Origin: Morella rubra | Lineage: Eukaryota > Streptophyta > Magnoliopsida > Fagales > Myricaceae | Direction of reading: 5' to 3' | Assembly: GCA_003952965.2 (NCBI GenBank) | Contig: CM025850.1 | Span: 21,354,615 to 21,418,614, forward strand | DNA: 64,000 nt | In this document: positions 1-12,206 of the stretch, piece by piece | Numbering within the stretch: position 1 is the stretch's first letter | How the letters are laid out: each line of letters starts with the position of its first letter | Translations under genes and position numbers: made by a program | The notes under the pieces: generated by a model | The model's database searches: none | What the model was told of the DNA's origin: nothing | The model's input: the letters and a program-made list of their open reading frames with translations, nothing else

Positions 1-2400
1 GCTTAATGAAACATGTAACCTTTTGATGGATAGTAATTTCATTCAAAATAATGTCAAAAAAAGGAAGATATTTCAACCATTAGGTACATAAATAAATCTC
101 AGAGATCCAAATCTACCTGACAAGCCCCCTGACTTAATCAAACTTACGTGATGAATATTACTCTAACTAACGACAATATTTGCACAACACTTCCATTCTT
201 AGAGAGACCACTTCATTATTATATGAGCAAACATCTTATTCAATTCAACCAAAAGGGGGAAAAAATATGGTTGACAATTTTGGGGATGAGAACTTTGGAT
301 GGCCAGCAGAATTAAAGACATCGACTTTATCAGTTCAGACAGTGTATGTAAACTCACTTCAACACATTGCATAAAAAGAAAAACACGCACAAAACGCATG
401 GGATGTGTTGCTACTAGAATTGAAAACATTGAACTTAAAATGTAGAAAAACAATAGAAATGAGGTAAAGAAGCTACTTTGGAAAACACAGAAGCAATTGT
501 CAGTTTACTCCACTGGTATCGACAGGTGCTCCAGACTAGGATTTTGCAAGAAATAGGGTTTTTTTTTTTGTTATGAAGCGTGTTTAGAAGACCTTGCTCA
601 ATTTGGGAAAAAAAATTGGGAGAAGGGATTGGTATTTTGGAAGAAACGTCTCAGTTTTTATTTTAAGTGAGGTAGCAATGGGCGTTTTTGTGTGATATGG
701 TCAATGGGCATTTTTGTGTGATGTGGTCAGTGTTAGCCACGTTAGTAGACTCTGTGTGTAAAATGAACGGCAGGTAGACAGAGGAAAGTAATTGGGAAAT
801 GAGTCATACCAAAGAAAAAAACGGAAAAAAAATAAAAATCTTAAGGACTAAATTGGAAAAACATCAAAACACATGGACACCTATTTTATTTTAGCCATTT
901 AAATTGGTTTCCATTCTTAAAAATAAAAGAAAAATTGGCATTTTAGTCCTTATGTTTCACACATTTTAGCACTTTAATCCTTAGGTTTTAAAACTCAACA
1001 TAATAATTCATGAACTTCCCTCTTTTGACAAAAAGCCCTTCCGTCAAGGTTCCGTGTGTGTGAGTAACGTCAGAACCACATCAGTTGCCAACCAAGCTAC
1101 CCTTCAAAACGACATCGTGCGATGCCTTGTATCTTCTAGACCAAAATGAGGTCTTTTGCTTAAGTTAGATGCACACCGTTTTAAGCCATCATATCATGCA
1201 CCCATTTTGAGCCATCCCTTTTTAATTTTCACCTATACTTCGGGATTTCGAATATGTGAGAAGTCCCTTTTTTGTATGAAGCCTAAACCCCTTTAAGAAC
1301 AGGCCAATTTGGTAGATCTGAAATCTTACTGCATTCGACAAATCTAGACAACCAAGTTACAGAGGAGGTTCAAAAGAATTTAGAAGTGGAGATTCACTGA
1401 CCGCACTTAAGAAATGTCTGAGAAAAGGTAAAACTTTTTTTCGTTGAATCAACAATCCTGGGTTTTGGTAGGATTCTATTAGATTGGGTAAAGTTCTTCG
1501 GTTGGATTGGGTTCTGTGGTGGTGTTATTGCTATGGTTGGATTGGGTATTGTGTTGGTGTTCTTCTTTGGTTAGATTTGGTATTTTGTAGTGGAAACTCT
1601 ACAATTTCTCTTATTGTAGATAGATTTTACACCTTAGACAGTGGAATGTCATTACAGTACTATGGTATTTTGCAAAAAAATGATCCAAATTAATCTAAAC
1701 TTTGCTGATTGCTCCACTTTGGATTATCTTATGGCATATTATGACTGTAATCTTCCCTAGCATGTGCTAGTTTGTGTGCATATTGTGACCGTAAATGAAT
1801 CACAAACTTCTACTAGAATATAGGGGATCTTCTAGGGTGATTAAAAGGGGAAGGCACTAAATTGCCACTTTATGAATCAAAGCCATCAAAAGAACCCAAA
1901 ATTAGTTAATGAAGTAAAGTGAGCAAATAATTGGTCTAGAAAAATTGTCATATGCCATTGTTGAAAATCTCACATAATCTTAACTTGATATGTAAAACTA
2001 GATTCAGGGTCATCTAATAATATTAGAACTCTTTGATTCTTTTGTGTGTGAAAGAAATATGAGCAAGTCCATATTCCCATTAACTGACTAAAAATGAAAA
2101 GGTTAAGTATAACCAAAATCTACAACATGCAAACAAGATTTCAAGTATTTGGGTTTACTAGGCATGATTGTAGCTTGCAAGATAGTTCAAATTGGTTTAA
2201 TGTAGCTGTCCACTTTACATGTTAGAGACTTTCCACAAGATTGCTAATGACATTTTTTTGATATCTGAGCTTTTATCAGCACATATGTTGTAAAGTAAAT
2301 GATTCCATCATATGTAATAGGGCCTATGAATAATGGTTGAATGTTTCCAAGTTTGCCAATTTTTTTCTACTACTCTAAAGGGGCTATGAATAATGGTTGA
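1..2400. other. AT-rich intergenic DNA, no gene seen
   Basis: No reading frame here has a recognisable protein or convincing splice sites. Around 640-1130 there are stretches of the kind often found at the ends of Mutator-like MITEs, with runs resembling 'fold back' text about constant phrases such as TTTTAGTCCTTA, but I could not define both ends. The rest is low-complexity AT-rich sequence. Confidence 0.5.
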
Positions 2401-2407
2401 ATTTTCC

Positions 2408-2844
2408 TGTTATTCAGCACGGTTTCACCATGTTCTGTGAAGATCATTGGGCCAGATCTTATCACAAGGTGTGATTGTGGATTGAGAGCACCGCTTAGAA
2501 CTTCATGGACAGGTGCTAATCCGAGAAGATGTTTCTTCGAGTGTGTACTGTACGACATCAAATCGATACATTCGTTACCTCATCTTGGAAGTTCATTTAG
2601 TATAGCATGATTGAATAACGTACGGATTTTCCATCACTTGCAAAAAGCATGAGAATATTTTTCCTGGTTTGATTCTCGTACCTGCCCCCTTGGGATGGAA
2701 GTGGGACCGCATTTATTGAAGAAAATAAAGGATATGCAATCTGAGGTGGCTCTACTGAAGCGTTTTGTGACGGTGCTAAAATGCATGCTTGGAGTGTCTT
2801 GGGTTGTCATTGCAATTATGGGTGTACTCTTGTGTAGTACATAG
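2408..2844 (+). pseudogene. GRF-type zinc-finger / membrane-anchor protein, decayed
   Basis: Two blocks in one orientation match the plant family of small GRF zinc-finger proteins with a C-terminal membrane anchor. The first block (about 2408-2555) reads RCDCGLRAPLRTSW followed by an NP-R-R-C-F-F-E-C stretch, which is the first half of the GRF finger. The second (about 2650-2844) continues with YFSWFDSRTC, then a leucine-rich coiled-coil segment and a hydrophobic segment ending in a stop at 2842-2844. An intron of roughly 100 bases probably separates them. The first block is open but has no start codon in a sensible place, and the join into the second block runs through a stop, so I call it decayed. 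Genes of this family are common inside plant mobile elements. The function is not established. Confidence 0.55.
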
Positions 2845-3133
2845 AAGAAACGTGTTTGTTGTGAACTTGTCAGATTCTATTAGGTAAACAACTTGTAATT
2901 ATCCTACCACTTTTGTTGGGAATATGTAAATGGTAAGATTTAGGGGTATTATGCAAATGAAAGCTTTGTGCTGTAATGAAGTGCCTAGTTATGCATCAAA
3001 ACAACTATATTTTTCAGATTGATATTTTAATGCCAGATTGTTATTTTTCAGAGAAGTGACAGATTGGTAATATATTGGTAACTTGCATTGAGAAGTGAGA
3101 AGTGATTGATTGGTAATGTATTGGTAACTTGCA

Positions 3134-3660
3134 TTGACAAGTGACAGATTGGTAAATTGCATGGCTTGTGACAGATTGGTAACTTTACAGATTAGTAAAT
3201 TACAGCAGCTCCAACATTATAGCAACATTGTCTTTCTTATTGAACAAAAATTACAGAAAGTCCTAAACCAAAATTATAGCAACTACAAGATTTATGCAAC
3301 ATTACATCAGCTCCATTACAACAACATTGCCTTTCTTATTGAACCAAAATTACAGCAACTACAAGATTTTCAGCAACATTATAGCAGCTCCAATATTACA
3401 GTAACAATGCCTTTCTTATTAAACCAAAATTACAGCAACTCCAAACTACAACAGCTCCAAAATTACTGCAAGCCTTAAAACCAAGACAACAAGTCCAGCA
3501 TTACAGCAACTACAAGATTTTTGCAATATTGCAACAGCTCCAACATTACACCAACTTTGCCTTTCTTGTATTGAACCAAAATTACAGCAACTCCAAAATT
3601 ACATCAACTACAAAATTTTTGCAACATTCAGAATTACATCCACTCCAACCGTCCATCAGG
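3134..3660 (+). repeat. Irregular tandem repeat (TTACAGCAACT-rich)
   Basis: A unit of roughly 70-110 bases recurs several times. It contains TTACAGCAACTACAAGATTT, a CAGCTCCAACATTA-like segment and a TTGCCTTTCTTATTGAACCA-like segment. The copies vary in length and sequence. The reading frame through it is a by-product of the repeat and not a gene. Confidence 0.75.
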
Positions 3661-4552
3661 CCCACCTCATCCACCTTACCTCCTACATAAATCTAACCTT
3701 GACCTCTAAGAAATTGACCTCCATAATAGATAACTATCTTCAACGCACCTACACAAAAAGAATGAAAATTTAAGTTTGTAACATATATTAGAACAACTAG
3801 CAATAATTAGATTAGGTATGTGGATCCACCAAAAGTGGGACCACATGCCTAAAGATTAAATTAGAGTATAGTATAACAGATCACTAATTAAATTAGTTAG
3901 TTAAAGTTCAAAAAAAAAACATTATAAGAAATTTTCCTAAATGGTGACTTAATTGTGGGTTATAAACAAGTAGTTCAAAACAACCTTTTTAGCAAAGGTA
4001 GGTATGAATTTTCAATTGTGGGACCACTTTCTTATATAACAAAAAAATACACCGAGACTTTATACTAAATGGACCGTGGACCACTTTATTAAAAAACTCA
4101 CAAACCAACTATGTAAAACCTAGGGACGTGTTGCCGTTAAACTGGGACCACTCAAATATGTTAGGTTTATATGGCATGTGCGTTCAAATATTGAAGAAAA
4201 CCTAGGGACCTACAGTTATTATATGCGTCAAATTCAAATCTAACAAAAACATACAATGACAACACCAAAAGACAACACTCAAAGTCTGCACTAAAAGACA
4301 CCAAGGCATACGTAAAAAATTGTCACGCATGCAACAAGGCTACTTTTCATGGTTGTCGAACAAAAGATGCACAAACCATATAAAAACCACACCCACAATA
4401 CAGACAAGACCAAGACCTCAGACTTGATAAATGAGATGAGAGAATGGGTCCCTACCTTTCGACGTTTCTAGTTGTTTTGCAAGTACAACAAGCTTCAGTT
4501 AGATGCGTCGCTCACTTCGAAACTTCACCAAGACCAAGTTGGATTTTTGCTC
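3661..4552. other. AT-rich intergenic DNA, no gene seen
   Basis: No coding or structural signal was recognised. A few phrases such as GTGGGACCAC recur, suggesting old transposon debris. Confidence 0.4.
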
Positions 4553-4857
4553 CTTTCTTCACTCAAATCCGAATGGACATTCCACTTAAGTGTTAAAATG
4601 GGCAAACTATTACCGAAACCTTTTGATTCTCTAATCTAGGATTCACTCGGCACTTTAAAGGGAAATCGTGGGCAGTAGTGAAGAGCAATGGTGAAACACT
4701 TATAACTTTCTTCACTCAAATCCGAATGGACATTCCACTTAAGTGTTAAAATGGGCAAACTATTACCGAAACCTTTTGATTCTCTAATCTAGGATTCACT
4801 TGGCACTTTAAGGGGAAATCGTGGGCAATAGTGAAGAGCAATGGTGGAACACTTATA
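4553..4857 (+). repeat. Tandem duplication, 153-bp unit, two copies
   Basis: The copy at 4553-4705 is repeated almost exactly at 4706-4857 with a shift of 153 bases and only a few substitutions. The near identity means a recent duplication or an assembly duplicate. No gene is involved. Confidence 0.9.
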
Positions 4858-5045
4858 GCGCGTTTGGTTTCACAATTTTAGTAAAATTTTATTAAAATTT
4901 TGTGTTGGTGTTAAAAAAGAGGTGGTATTGGAATTGGTGAATGGGTGATAAAAGTAAAAGTACAATTTTGAAGTGTTATATTGAAATTTGTGTTGGTGTT
5001 AAAATTTTACTAAAATTTTGAAAAGCCAAATGCCATGTAAGCCTA
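4858..5045. mobile_element. Small MITE with AT-rich inverted ends
   Basis: The left end GCGTTTGGTTTCACAATTTT followed by AGTAAAATTTTA is mirrored on the right by an inverted GCATTTGGCTTTTCAAAATT followed by TTAGTAAAATTTT. The element is under 200 bp and has no coding capacity. The target duplication is unclear, so the superfamily is not assigned; the GCGTTTGG ends would suit a hAT- or Tourist-like MITE. Confidence 0.55.
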
Positions 5046-5484
5046 ATTTCGAAATTGATATCCCCCCTTTTTCTCCTGCACGACACTGTTTCACTAAAAA
5101 AGGCTTGTCTTCCCTAAGACTCCAACGATAGTGTATGGCTCTCCTAGTGCAATTTTTGTTTTTTTAATTGAAGCTCAACACTGTTTCTATGAATAATGAT
5201 AGATTGACAGATGACTTGGCTTGCTCAGTGTCATGTAGAATATTTGATGATGTTGATGATTATGCCGTTACTCACACACATGAAACCCTGATGGAAGAGC
5301 TTTTTTGCCAAAAGAGGAACTTCAGGAATTATTATGTTGGAGTTGTATTGGTGTTTGTGTAAGGTTGTTGTTTGTAGATTATTTTTATTGGATGAGTGAA
5401 GAAGATAAAATGTAAAATAATATTATTTATTATAATTTCGAATTTATTTTTTATTGCGATATAAATATTTGAAAGGTATTAAAA

Positions 5485-5570
5485 AAAAAAAAAAGGGGGG
5501 GGGGAGAAGAAGAAGACAAACGAGTGACTGATGCAGTTAAAAGAAGAAGAAGAAGAAGAAGAAGAAGACA
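5485..5570. repeat. A-rich/G-rich run and (GAA)n microsatellite
   Basis: An A-run is followed by a G-run near 5495-5503, and a clean GAA repeat runs at about 5540-5568. The reading frames across it are low-complexity artefacts. Confidence 0.85.
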
Positions 5571-5734
5571 CAAAGAGTGATTGATGACAGGCATGTCGAC
5601 ATTGAAAAGTTGCCAGGGTATCGCAAGGGAAGGGAGGAAAAATGCAGCAGGATATTAAATGGTCGGATGAAATGACTATATCGCCTGCAACCAAAGCTTT
5701 AATGTTGAATAAATCAGTTGGGGTATTTCGTCCA

Positions 5735-5830
5735 TTCACATGTCCGAGTGGTTAATGCGCTAAACGTGTGGGACCATGTGTTTTTTCAAATCCCGGTTTT
5801 ACCCTTCAGTATTTATGTCCTCAAAGCATT
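5735..5830 (+). mobile_element. tRNA-derived SINE head (tRNA-like sequence)
   Basis: TGTCCGAGTGGTTAATG at 5741-5757 matches the A box and D arm of plant tRNA-Ser/Leu genes, and TTCAAATCCC at 5786-5795 resembles the B box. The spacing fits an RNA polymerase III promoter. The acceptor stem does not pair convincingly, so this is more likely a SINE head or a tRNA pseudogene than a working tRNA. Confidence 0.5.
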
Positions 5831-6194
5831 AGTGAAGGGTATGTTGGTAATTCTCCATAAGTATGGTTAGGGTAAAAATGGAAAATAATTAACTACATCC
5901 TAAATTTTAACATGTTCGGTTTAAGTTGGTAGTAAGTTGAATACGAATTTTAAAAATATCATTGAAATGAATAAGCCCTAAGTATCAAAGTGCTAAAAGT
6001 TGTAAAATGAATAAAATGCCAATTTTTCAAAATAAAACAATATTTGAAGAATAATTTAGTTCAGTTTAATAAACGAGCCCTCCTCTGTCAAAACCTTTTC
6101 CTTCCTCTTCGTTTGCGCCGTCTCCTGCCATAACAATTCCCATTAGTTTAATAGTCTTGATTTCGTTGTTTAACTGGCGTTCCTGTTCCAATAG

Positions 6195-7965
6195 ATGTCT
6201 ATCTTGCCCGACGAGCTCTGGAGGCGAGTCTTAGAACTCGGTATCAAAACCGGTGGTTGGACTTACAAGGACCTCTGCTGCATCTCAATCTCCTGTCGAC
6301 GCCTCCGTAAGCTCTCCAACGAAGAATCGCCATGGCGCCACCTACTGCTCTCGGATTTTCCCTCAGACTGTGACCCTTCCCTTTCCTGTTCGACGAGCCA
6401 GTCTAAAGCCCTTTACAGAAACAGGTAGTAGCGAACGAGACGGATCGTTTTTCTGCTGATGATCTTGAATAGAAACTAATTGGTTGAGTGAGTGGTTTTA
6501 GGTATGAGAGAGACAGGGAGAGGAAGTTAGCGGCCCATATAAGGGCAGTGCTCAGGAAGGAGAGTCAAATTGGGGAACATTCCAGAAAGCTTCGAGCGAT
6601 TGAGAGTCGTCTGGCCAAGGAGACGGAGAATGTGAGAGCAACTATTGTCGAATTGTCAAATTTAGGAAAGGTCAGGTAATATCTATTGTTCATGTAGAAA
6701 TTTCTTTTTCTGCCTCGGGTATTAGCCACGGCTGGTATTAATTCCGTAATTCTACTCTTCATTCTTGGACCTCGTTCTTTTATATTTCGCATCTCTTTGA
6801 TTTTCTGAGAAAGCCGAGGAATATGAGGAGAAAGTTGTATTGGAACGTAAGTCAAATTTGGTGTCATCTCGGTAAGCTGATTTCGGTATCTTTCTTTTAG
6901 GATGAAAAAGAACAAGAATCACGTAGTGGGAAATAAGATTTTAGTAGTCGAAGGTAGCCTTGCAGCCACTACAGTTTGGTTACTTTGTTGAAGCGTAAAA
7001 TATTTCAGTTTTGGAGCCGATCACATTCGCTGCGGAAAATGTCTTTACTTGGCAAATGCGAAGGCCATTGCTTTATTGGTTCACATTTCAATGAAGAAAA
7101 TCTCTCTTGAACTCTCTCCTTCCTCTGGAAGCTTTTCCTCCACCATCTGTTCTCACTATCTTAACAGACCCACCCTTCAACCTAGCTTCTGAGGGTTATG
7201 ATGTTGGATACGTCCTGGGAACAATTTGGGGCTGTCTCAGTCCCAATTGGCCGTGTTTTTTGTGTTTGTTTAGGCTGTGGTGATTGTGGTATAGTGGTAG
7301 TTGGCGGTGAAGATTTCGGCACGAACACCTGAAAGTGTCTTTGACATTATTTTAAATATTTTAATCATATAGTATAAAATTAGTTATTTTCCAGAAAATT
7401 TTTCATTTTTCTTCTGTAAATCTTTTTACTTGAAAAATATTTTACATTGAAACAATGATTATCATAATAAAATGAAGTTCTTTGAACTTTTAATTGGTAG
7501 TAGTTTAATCTTGTGGTTTACTTATAAAAAAAAAAAGTAGTTTAATCTTGTGGCGTGATCGCAGGGAAGCTTCAGTGGCTTTGAAAGTGTGGCAGCCAGA
7601 GGTTATCCGAGGTAGGCAAAAACAAATAGTTGAGCAATGTGTTGTGCCTGTTGAATCTCGGGTCCATGCCCTTCAGATGGAACTTAGGCTTTGCAAGCAA
7701 CAGATTTCAGGGTTTGAGAAAGCGCTTGTAAGTTTGCTAATTGCTCTACGTGCACTCTCATGTTATTTTCCTTATAGTTCGGTGTCTGTAGCACTTCTGT
7801 ATGTTTTATTGGCAGAAAGAGGAAAAACAAAGGCTTGACACGGCAAAAGAAGAACTAGAATCAATCAAGTATCACCCTGTACGAGATTATAAGTCCTCGA
7901 GTGCTCAGGGCCAAGAAAGTAACAGGAAGCGGAAAAGAAAAAGTCAAAAGACTCCATTAGTGTAA
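6195..7965 (+). CDS. SKIP24: F-box protein SKIP24-like
   Basis: This is the F-box subunit of a probable SCF (SKP1-CUL1-F-box) ubiquitin ligase. The CDS has four exons, 6195-6424, 6502-6675, 7565-7727 and 7816-7965, all joined by GT-AG introns in a consistent frame, giving 238 residues. Residues 3-60 form an F-box-like start (LPDELWRRVLELG, then CCISISCRRLRKLS). The middle is a charged coiled coil (ERDRERKLAAHIRAVLRKES). Exon 3 carries the highly recognisable VALKVWQPEVIRGRQKQ motif of the SKIP24 family. The tail is lysine/arginine-rich (RKRKRKSQK), a possible nuclear signal. I chose the ATG at 6195 because the F-box starts directly after it. The intron of about 890 bp before exon 3 is the longest. 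No frame break is seen. SKIP24 interaction with SKP1-like proteins is family knowledge; the substrate is unknown. Confidence 0.9.
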
Positions 7966-8091
7966 GGATTTCCAGTTGTTCTTTCCCTCTTTGATAAACA
8001 GATAGCGAATGCAGCGCCATGTTCTTCTAAATCAATTACAAGTATCTCTTGCATTTATTTCTTTTACTTTTTTCTATTTTATTCGAAACAG

Positions 8092-8155
8092 TGCGTCAAC
8101 TATATCAAACTACTCATTGGAAAGTTGGCTGGGTTCAAGATTGCGTTCCATTTGA
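8092..8155 (+). other. SKIP24: Possible alternative last exon of the SKIP24 gene
   Basis: Just before the exon-4 stop there is a good donor (GTAAGG at 7962). A pyrimidine-rich acceptor ends at 8091. Splicing 7961 to 8092 keeps the frame and replaces the last codons with 21 new residues that include NYSLESWLGSRLRS, then a stop at 8153-8155. The protein would be 258 residues. The open frame and good splice signals support it; I cannot prove it is used. Confidence 0.45.
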
Positions 8156-11000
8156 TGTAATTATTTATGTATGTTTTTGCTTTTCAACATATGTATTTTC
8201 TTTAGTTTTGAGTCTTCTGGTTAGTCACGTTGGTAGGTTCCCATAATTTTCTTTGCATTTGGAGCCAGTTTTTTCCTCTCTTGTTTGATTGTATAATGTG
8301 TATTGCCTCCACAATATGCTTAGTTTGTCACTTTCGACCTTAAGTTACTTTGACTAGTAATTTGCTGATGTTTCGCAAGTAGAGGCATTTAATGCCTTTT
8401 TTTTCATATTTGGGGAGTGCTCACGCTCGAAGGGAAATTCAACGTGACAGGAAAGAGAAACACCCGGTGCTGAAAGACTTAACAGCAGGATCTTAAGATG
8501 TGAAGGCATTTGAGTTCTTAATTGATGGTTAATAAAGGGTCTTAGAGCTTGCGCATGACGAAGAAATAGTTAAAACAAGGGAGGGAAGGAAGAGTTATGT
8601 ACTCTAAGACAATACATGGAATTAGTACGCTGCAGCAGGTCTGGACATCCAAAATCAGACAACTACCATTTTAATGGAAGAGATGTAGTTAAGAAGATGA
8701 TTCCTAATATGTGATAAGCACAGCAAGTATGGGAAAATTATTATGAAACCAATGCAGAAAGCATTGAAGACGATGTTTCTCAATGGGAGTTCAAAAGGTT
8801 GCACTGTACTTAAGCAGAGACCTGGAGTCGTGTCTTCAGCTGTTTTGGAAATGTAATTGTTTTCCTCTGTGGCTGGCATGGGGTTCAATAATTTGGATGC
8901 TTTATAGGAATTCCATTTGGGAGAATTAATGATCCTTGCAGTAAAATCCTCTTGATGATGTTTATATCTAACTTTTACGGCCACTTGATAACCAAAGCAG
9001 GGCAGTTTAGAATTTGTCTTTCCCCTCCCTCCCCTTTTGAGGTCGGGTTGGCTCCTCTGGTTTTTGTTCTTTGGGGACGGGGGAGGAAAGGGAGAATTTG
9101 AGCTGTTGTGAGTGAAAAAGAAAAGCAGAACCTAACTTATGCACCAATTTAGGCACAGTGACTTGGCGTTTCCTCCCTTCCCCACCTTCCCCCTTACCTC
9201 GTATTCTTGATGCTCGTAAAACATGCTCAAAACCGCTTATTTGCACTAATCATGTTATTTTATGGGTTTTCTGTTGTGTTATTGTACATATACCCAAATG
9301 GCAGGTTTATATCAAGTCAGAAGGAATCAAGGATCTTGCCTTAGAAAACTCTAAAGGTTCCTTCTAACTTTTCACCTTGACGTGCCTGTATATGCATACT
9401 GTATTCGGTTCCTTTTAGCTCTATGTTTATTGAGTTAATTTGCTGAATAATTGGATACTTTTTAGCTTCCATGGAAGTTGAACCGTGCACTATTTTAACG
9501 CTCCCTGGGCAAAAAATTGATTAATGATAGTCTGGATTCGAAGAGTCTCGGGGAGATTAACCCTGTTGTATGGCCGGCTATGCGTTGCAATTTAGGAGAG
9601 TTCAAACTCTTTTAACTTCCACACTCATGGTGGTCAGGACAATTACTTATCAAGAGGAAAAGGCATTTGATATTATGGTGGTCATCCAAGGCCTCCTGGG
9701 GAAGACAGTATTCCCTACTCATGGGTCAGAACGCGGCCCGAGTTAGATAGGCCGGTGGGCTTTAAAAGGCTAAATTACTTCATTAGTTTTTGCCATTTAC
9801 ACTTTTCCCAGGTTAGGCTATGAGCTACGTTTTTTTGGAGATCCCTGAAGTAAATTTAAGTATATTGTAAAAATGAAGATCCAATGAGAAAAATGCAGAA
9901 AAAAAAAATTCGAAACAAGTTATGGCCCTCAAATCAGTGAAAAGAAATATGAAGATTAGAAATTTAAATGAATAACTAAAAATACAAAAAATTGAGATAA
10001 AATTCTTAGGAAGAAAAATAGAAGAAACAAAGACAAAACATGACATTTGAAAAAAAAAAAAAGAGAAAAAATGAAAAAAATATTTACAATGGAAGAAGTA
10101 AAATTAAAATCAACCTTAAAATATTTAAGTACAAGTAATAAAAAATTTTAAATACGAACACTAAAAGCACCAATGCCAAATTCTTTCAGAGGTGGATGGT
10201 GTTTCGCGAGCCATCCCTTGTAAGGTAGATGACCCACCACCGCCACCCCCACTCCACTGGGAGGGTGGATCCTAGTAGGAGAGGTTTTTCGGAATATATT
10301 TTCAATTTTTATCGCTTTATTTGGAAACTTTTTACTATCTTACTGTTTTAAGTTTATTTTATTTTAATGTTTTGTTTCTCTTTATTTTTTTTTTTGTTAT
10401 TTTATTTTTAGATATATTATTTATATTTTTTTGAATGGAAAAGTTACTTTGCATGCTTAAACTATCAAAACAATTTCGAACAGAGTACAAACTATCACTT
10501 TTGATACATTAAATCCTAAAATTACAAAATTTTACAATTTGTGCTCTAAATTTCATGTATGAGGTTTGATTCAAGAATTGCACTACTACTTCTGACCTGC
10601 TTTGTGATAAAGTGTTCACCCTAGTAACCAACAAGTCCCTCTTTTGCAAAATCTCTTCTAGCATGTTCAATTGAGCTTCTTATCTTTTCTTCTTATAACC
10701 TCATTTTCTGTATATTTTTTAGGGATTCCCAGCATTCCCTCCATTGGCGAGAACGATGGCTTTGATACCATTTCTTCCAATCTTCTTTTATGGAAACAAT
10801 TGTTTATTTACTGAAAAAAGGAAAAGAAAGGTAAGTTCTAATGCTAATTTGAGGTTAACAAAATGTCTCAAAACAAAATGAGATTGACTAATCTTTCTTT
10901 ATTACTTTTCCAATAACCATAGCTACAATCGAATATATGGCTCTTGAGGGCCTTCTAAAAAATTTCTTAAAATCTATGGCTAGAACACTGACCGCTAACA
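8156..11000. other. Intergenic DNA and SKIP24 3' region, no gene seen
   Basis: The first part may include 3' UTR sequence of SKIP24. A purine/pyrimidine-skewed block lies at about 9010-9200. A strongly A-rich block lies at about 9850-10160, and a T-rich block at 10300-10430. A frame of 109 codons on the minus strand at 8655-8984 shows no known motif and no homologous character, so I do not call it. Confidence 0.45.
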
Positions 11001-11009
11001 ATCCACAAA

Positions 11010-12116
11010 GGCTTAAATATAAGGCATGTCTCTATGGTTTAACTTTTTCTGGAAATGCCCTTAGGGTGTGTTTTGTTGTCCCACCGTCCATGTAGTTTTA
11101 TGCGACTCCCATTCATGTCCCTCCATCCAACTTCCGTCCAAAGCCGTTAAAATTTTGTTGACCTGTTAAACAACTCCACATCTCCATTAATAATACAACA
11201 CATGTCCATTATTGCCCACTATGCATGCCATGCCAGCAACTTCACCTTAAATGTCTATTTTGCCCCTGCCACAATCATCTATTATGAAATCTAATTGAAT
11301 AAATCAAATATTTTTGGACAATCAAATTGCTTCCCTATGTTTTTTTTTTTGGGCGGATTCACAAGGAACCACCTCGCGCGGGATTGGCAAGGTGGATCCG
11401 CACAGAACCATCTCCTGCGGAACGGCGGAAGGTCGCGCTTCCACCCTTATGCACCACAACCACTTTCTCCTTAGACACAGCGTCACCTTACCTTCTGTGT
11501 CCGTTACCTCTATCAACTCTCAACTTCTACAGACACAAAGCAAGTCCACCATGAAAATCAAAAAAGGGATATGAAAACTCGGAAACCAAAAAGATGTTGT
11601 GGTTACCTAGTGCTTGGAGACTTCAATACCAAAGTGGGTCTAAAGTGTTTAGGGTCCTCTTCAAGAGCATAGCAATTAAAAAGTGGTCAAGCTTAGGGTA
11701 AAACTAGATGGAGAAGTTGCTAATTTCTCCTAAGACATGGCGTAATTAGTGTAAGAAAAATCAGAGTAGATAACAAATTGCATACAAGAAGAGAGAGGAA
11801 ACAAAGTCACTGATAATTTTTTAAATGACATGGCAGGGGGCAAAAATGGCATTTCACTTTGGATTGCTCGTGTGGTATGTACAGTGGCAGAGGAAATAAA
11901 CCTAGTCAACAACATGGACACATGTCCTATTATTAGTGGAGATGACGTGGAGTCGTTTAACATGTCAGCAAATTTTAACGATTTTGGACAGAAGTTGGAT
12001 GGAGGGACATGGATGGAAATAACATAAAATCATAGAGATGGCAGGACAACAAAACATACACTAAGGGCATTTCCAAAAAAAAGTTAAACCACAGGGACAC
12101 GCCTTATATTTTAGCC
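11010..12116. mobile_element. Mutator-like element, long TIRs, 9-bp target duplication
   Basis: The left end (from 11010, GGCTTAAATATAAGGCATGT) is repeated in inverted orientation at the right end (to 12116). Similarity continues for about 190 bp through a CTCCATCCAACTT-containing stretch into the interior. The flanks are ATCCACAAA at 11001-11009 and ATCCACAAA at 12117-12125, a perfect 9-bp direct repeat, which is the Mutator-superfamily hallmark. There is no transposase, so it is non-autonomous. The interior near 11345-11540 is much more GC-rich than its surroundings and could be captured host sequence (Pack-MULE type), but I do not recognise it. Confidence 0.9.
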
Positions 12117-12206
12117 ATCCACAAATAATAAGTCTAGAGCCCACAAAATTTTTATTACTTCTTACATAATGGACACAATCTTGCACATGCCTACCCGAAC
12201 ACCAAT

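Noticed and set aside
3134-3478. Plus-strand frame of 114 codons rich in Q, N and Y
   Set aside because: It is the translation of an irregular tandem repeat.
8655-8984. Minus-strand frame of 109 codons
   Set aside because: No motif, no splice partner and no similarity that I can recognise; composition matches the surrounding noncoding DNA.
9540-9800. SINE-like segment with GAGTTCAAACTC
   Set aside because: Only a B-box-like palindrome; no A box or terminal tail.
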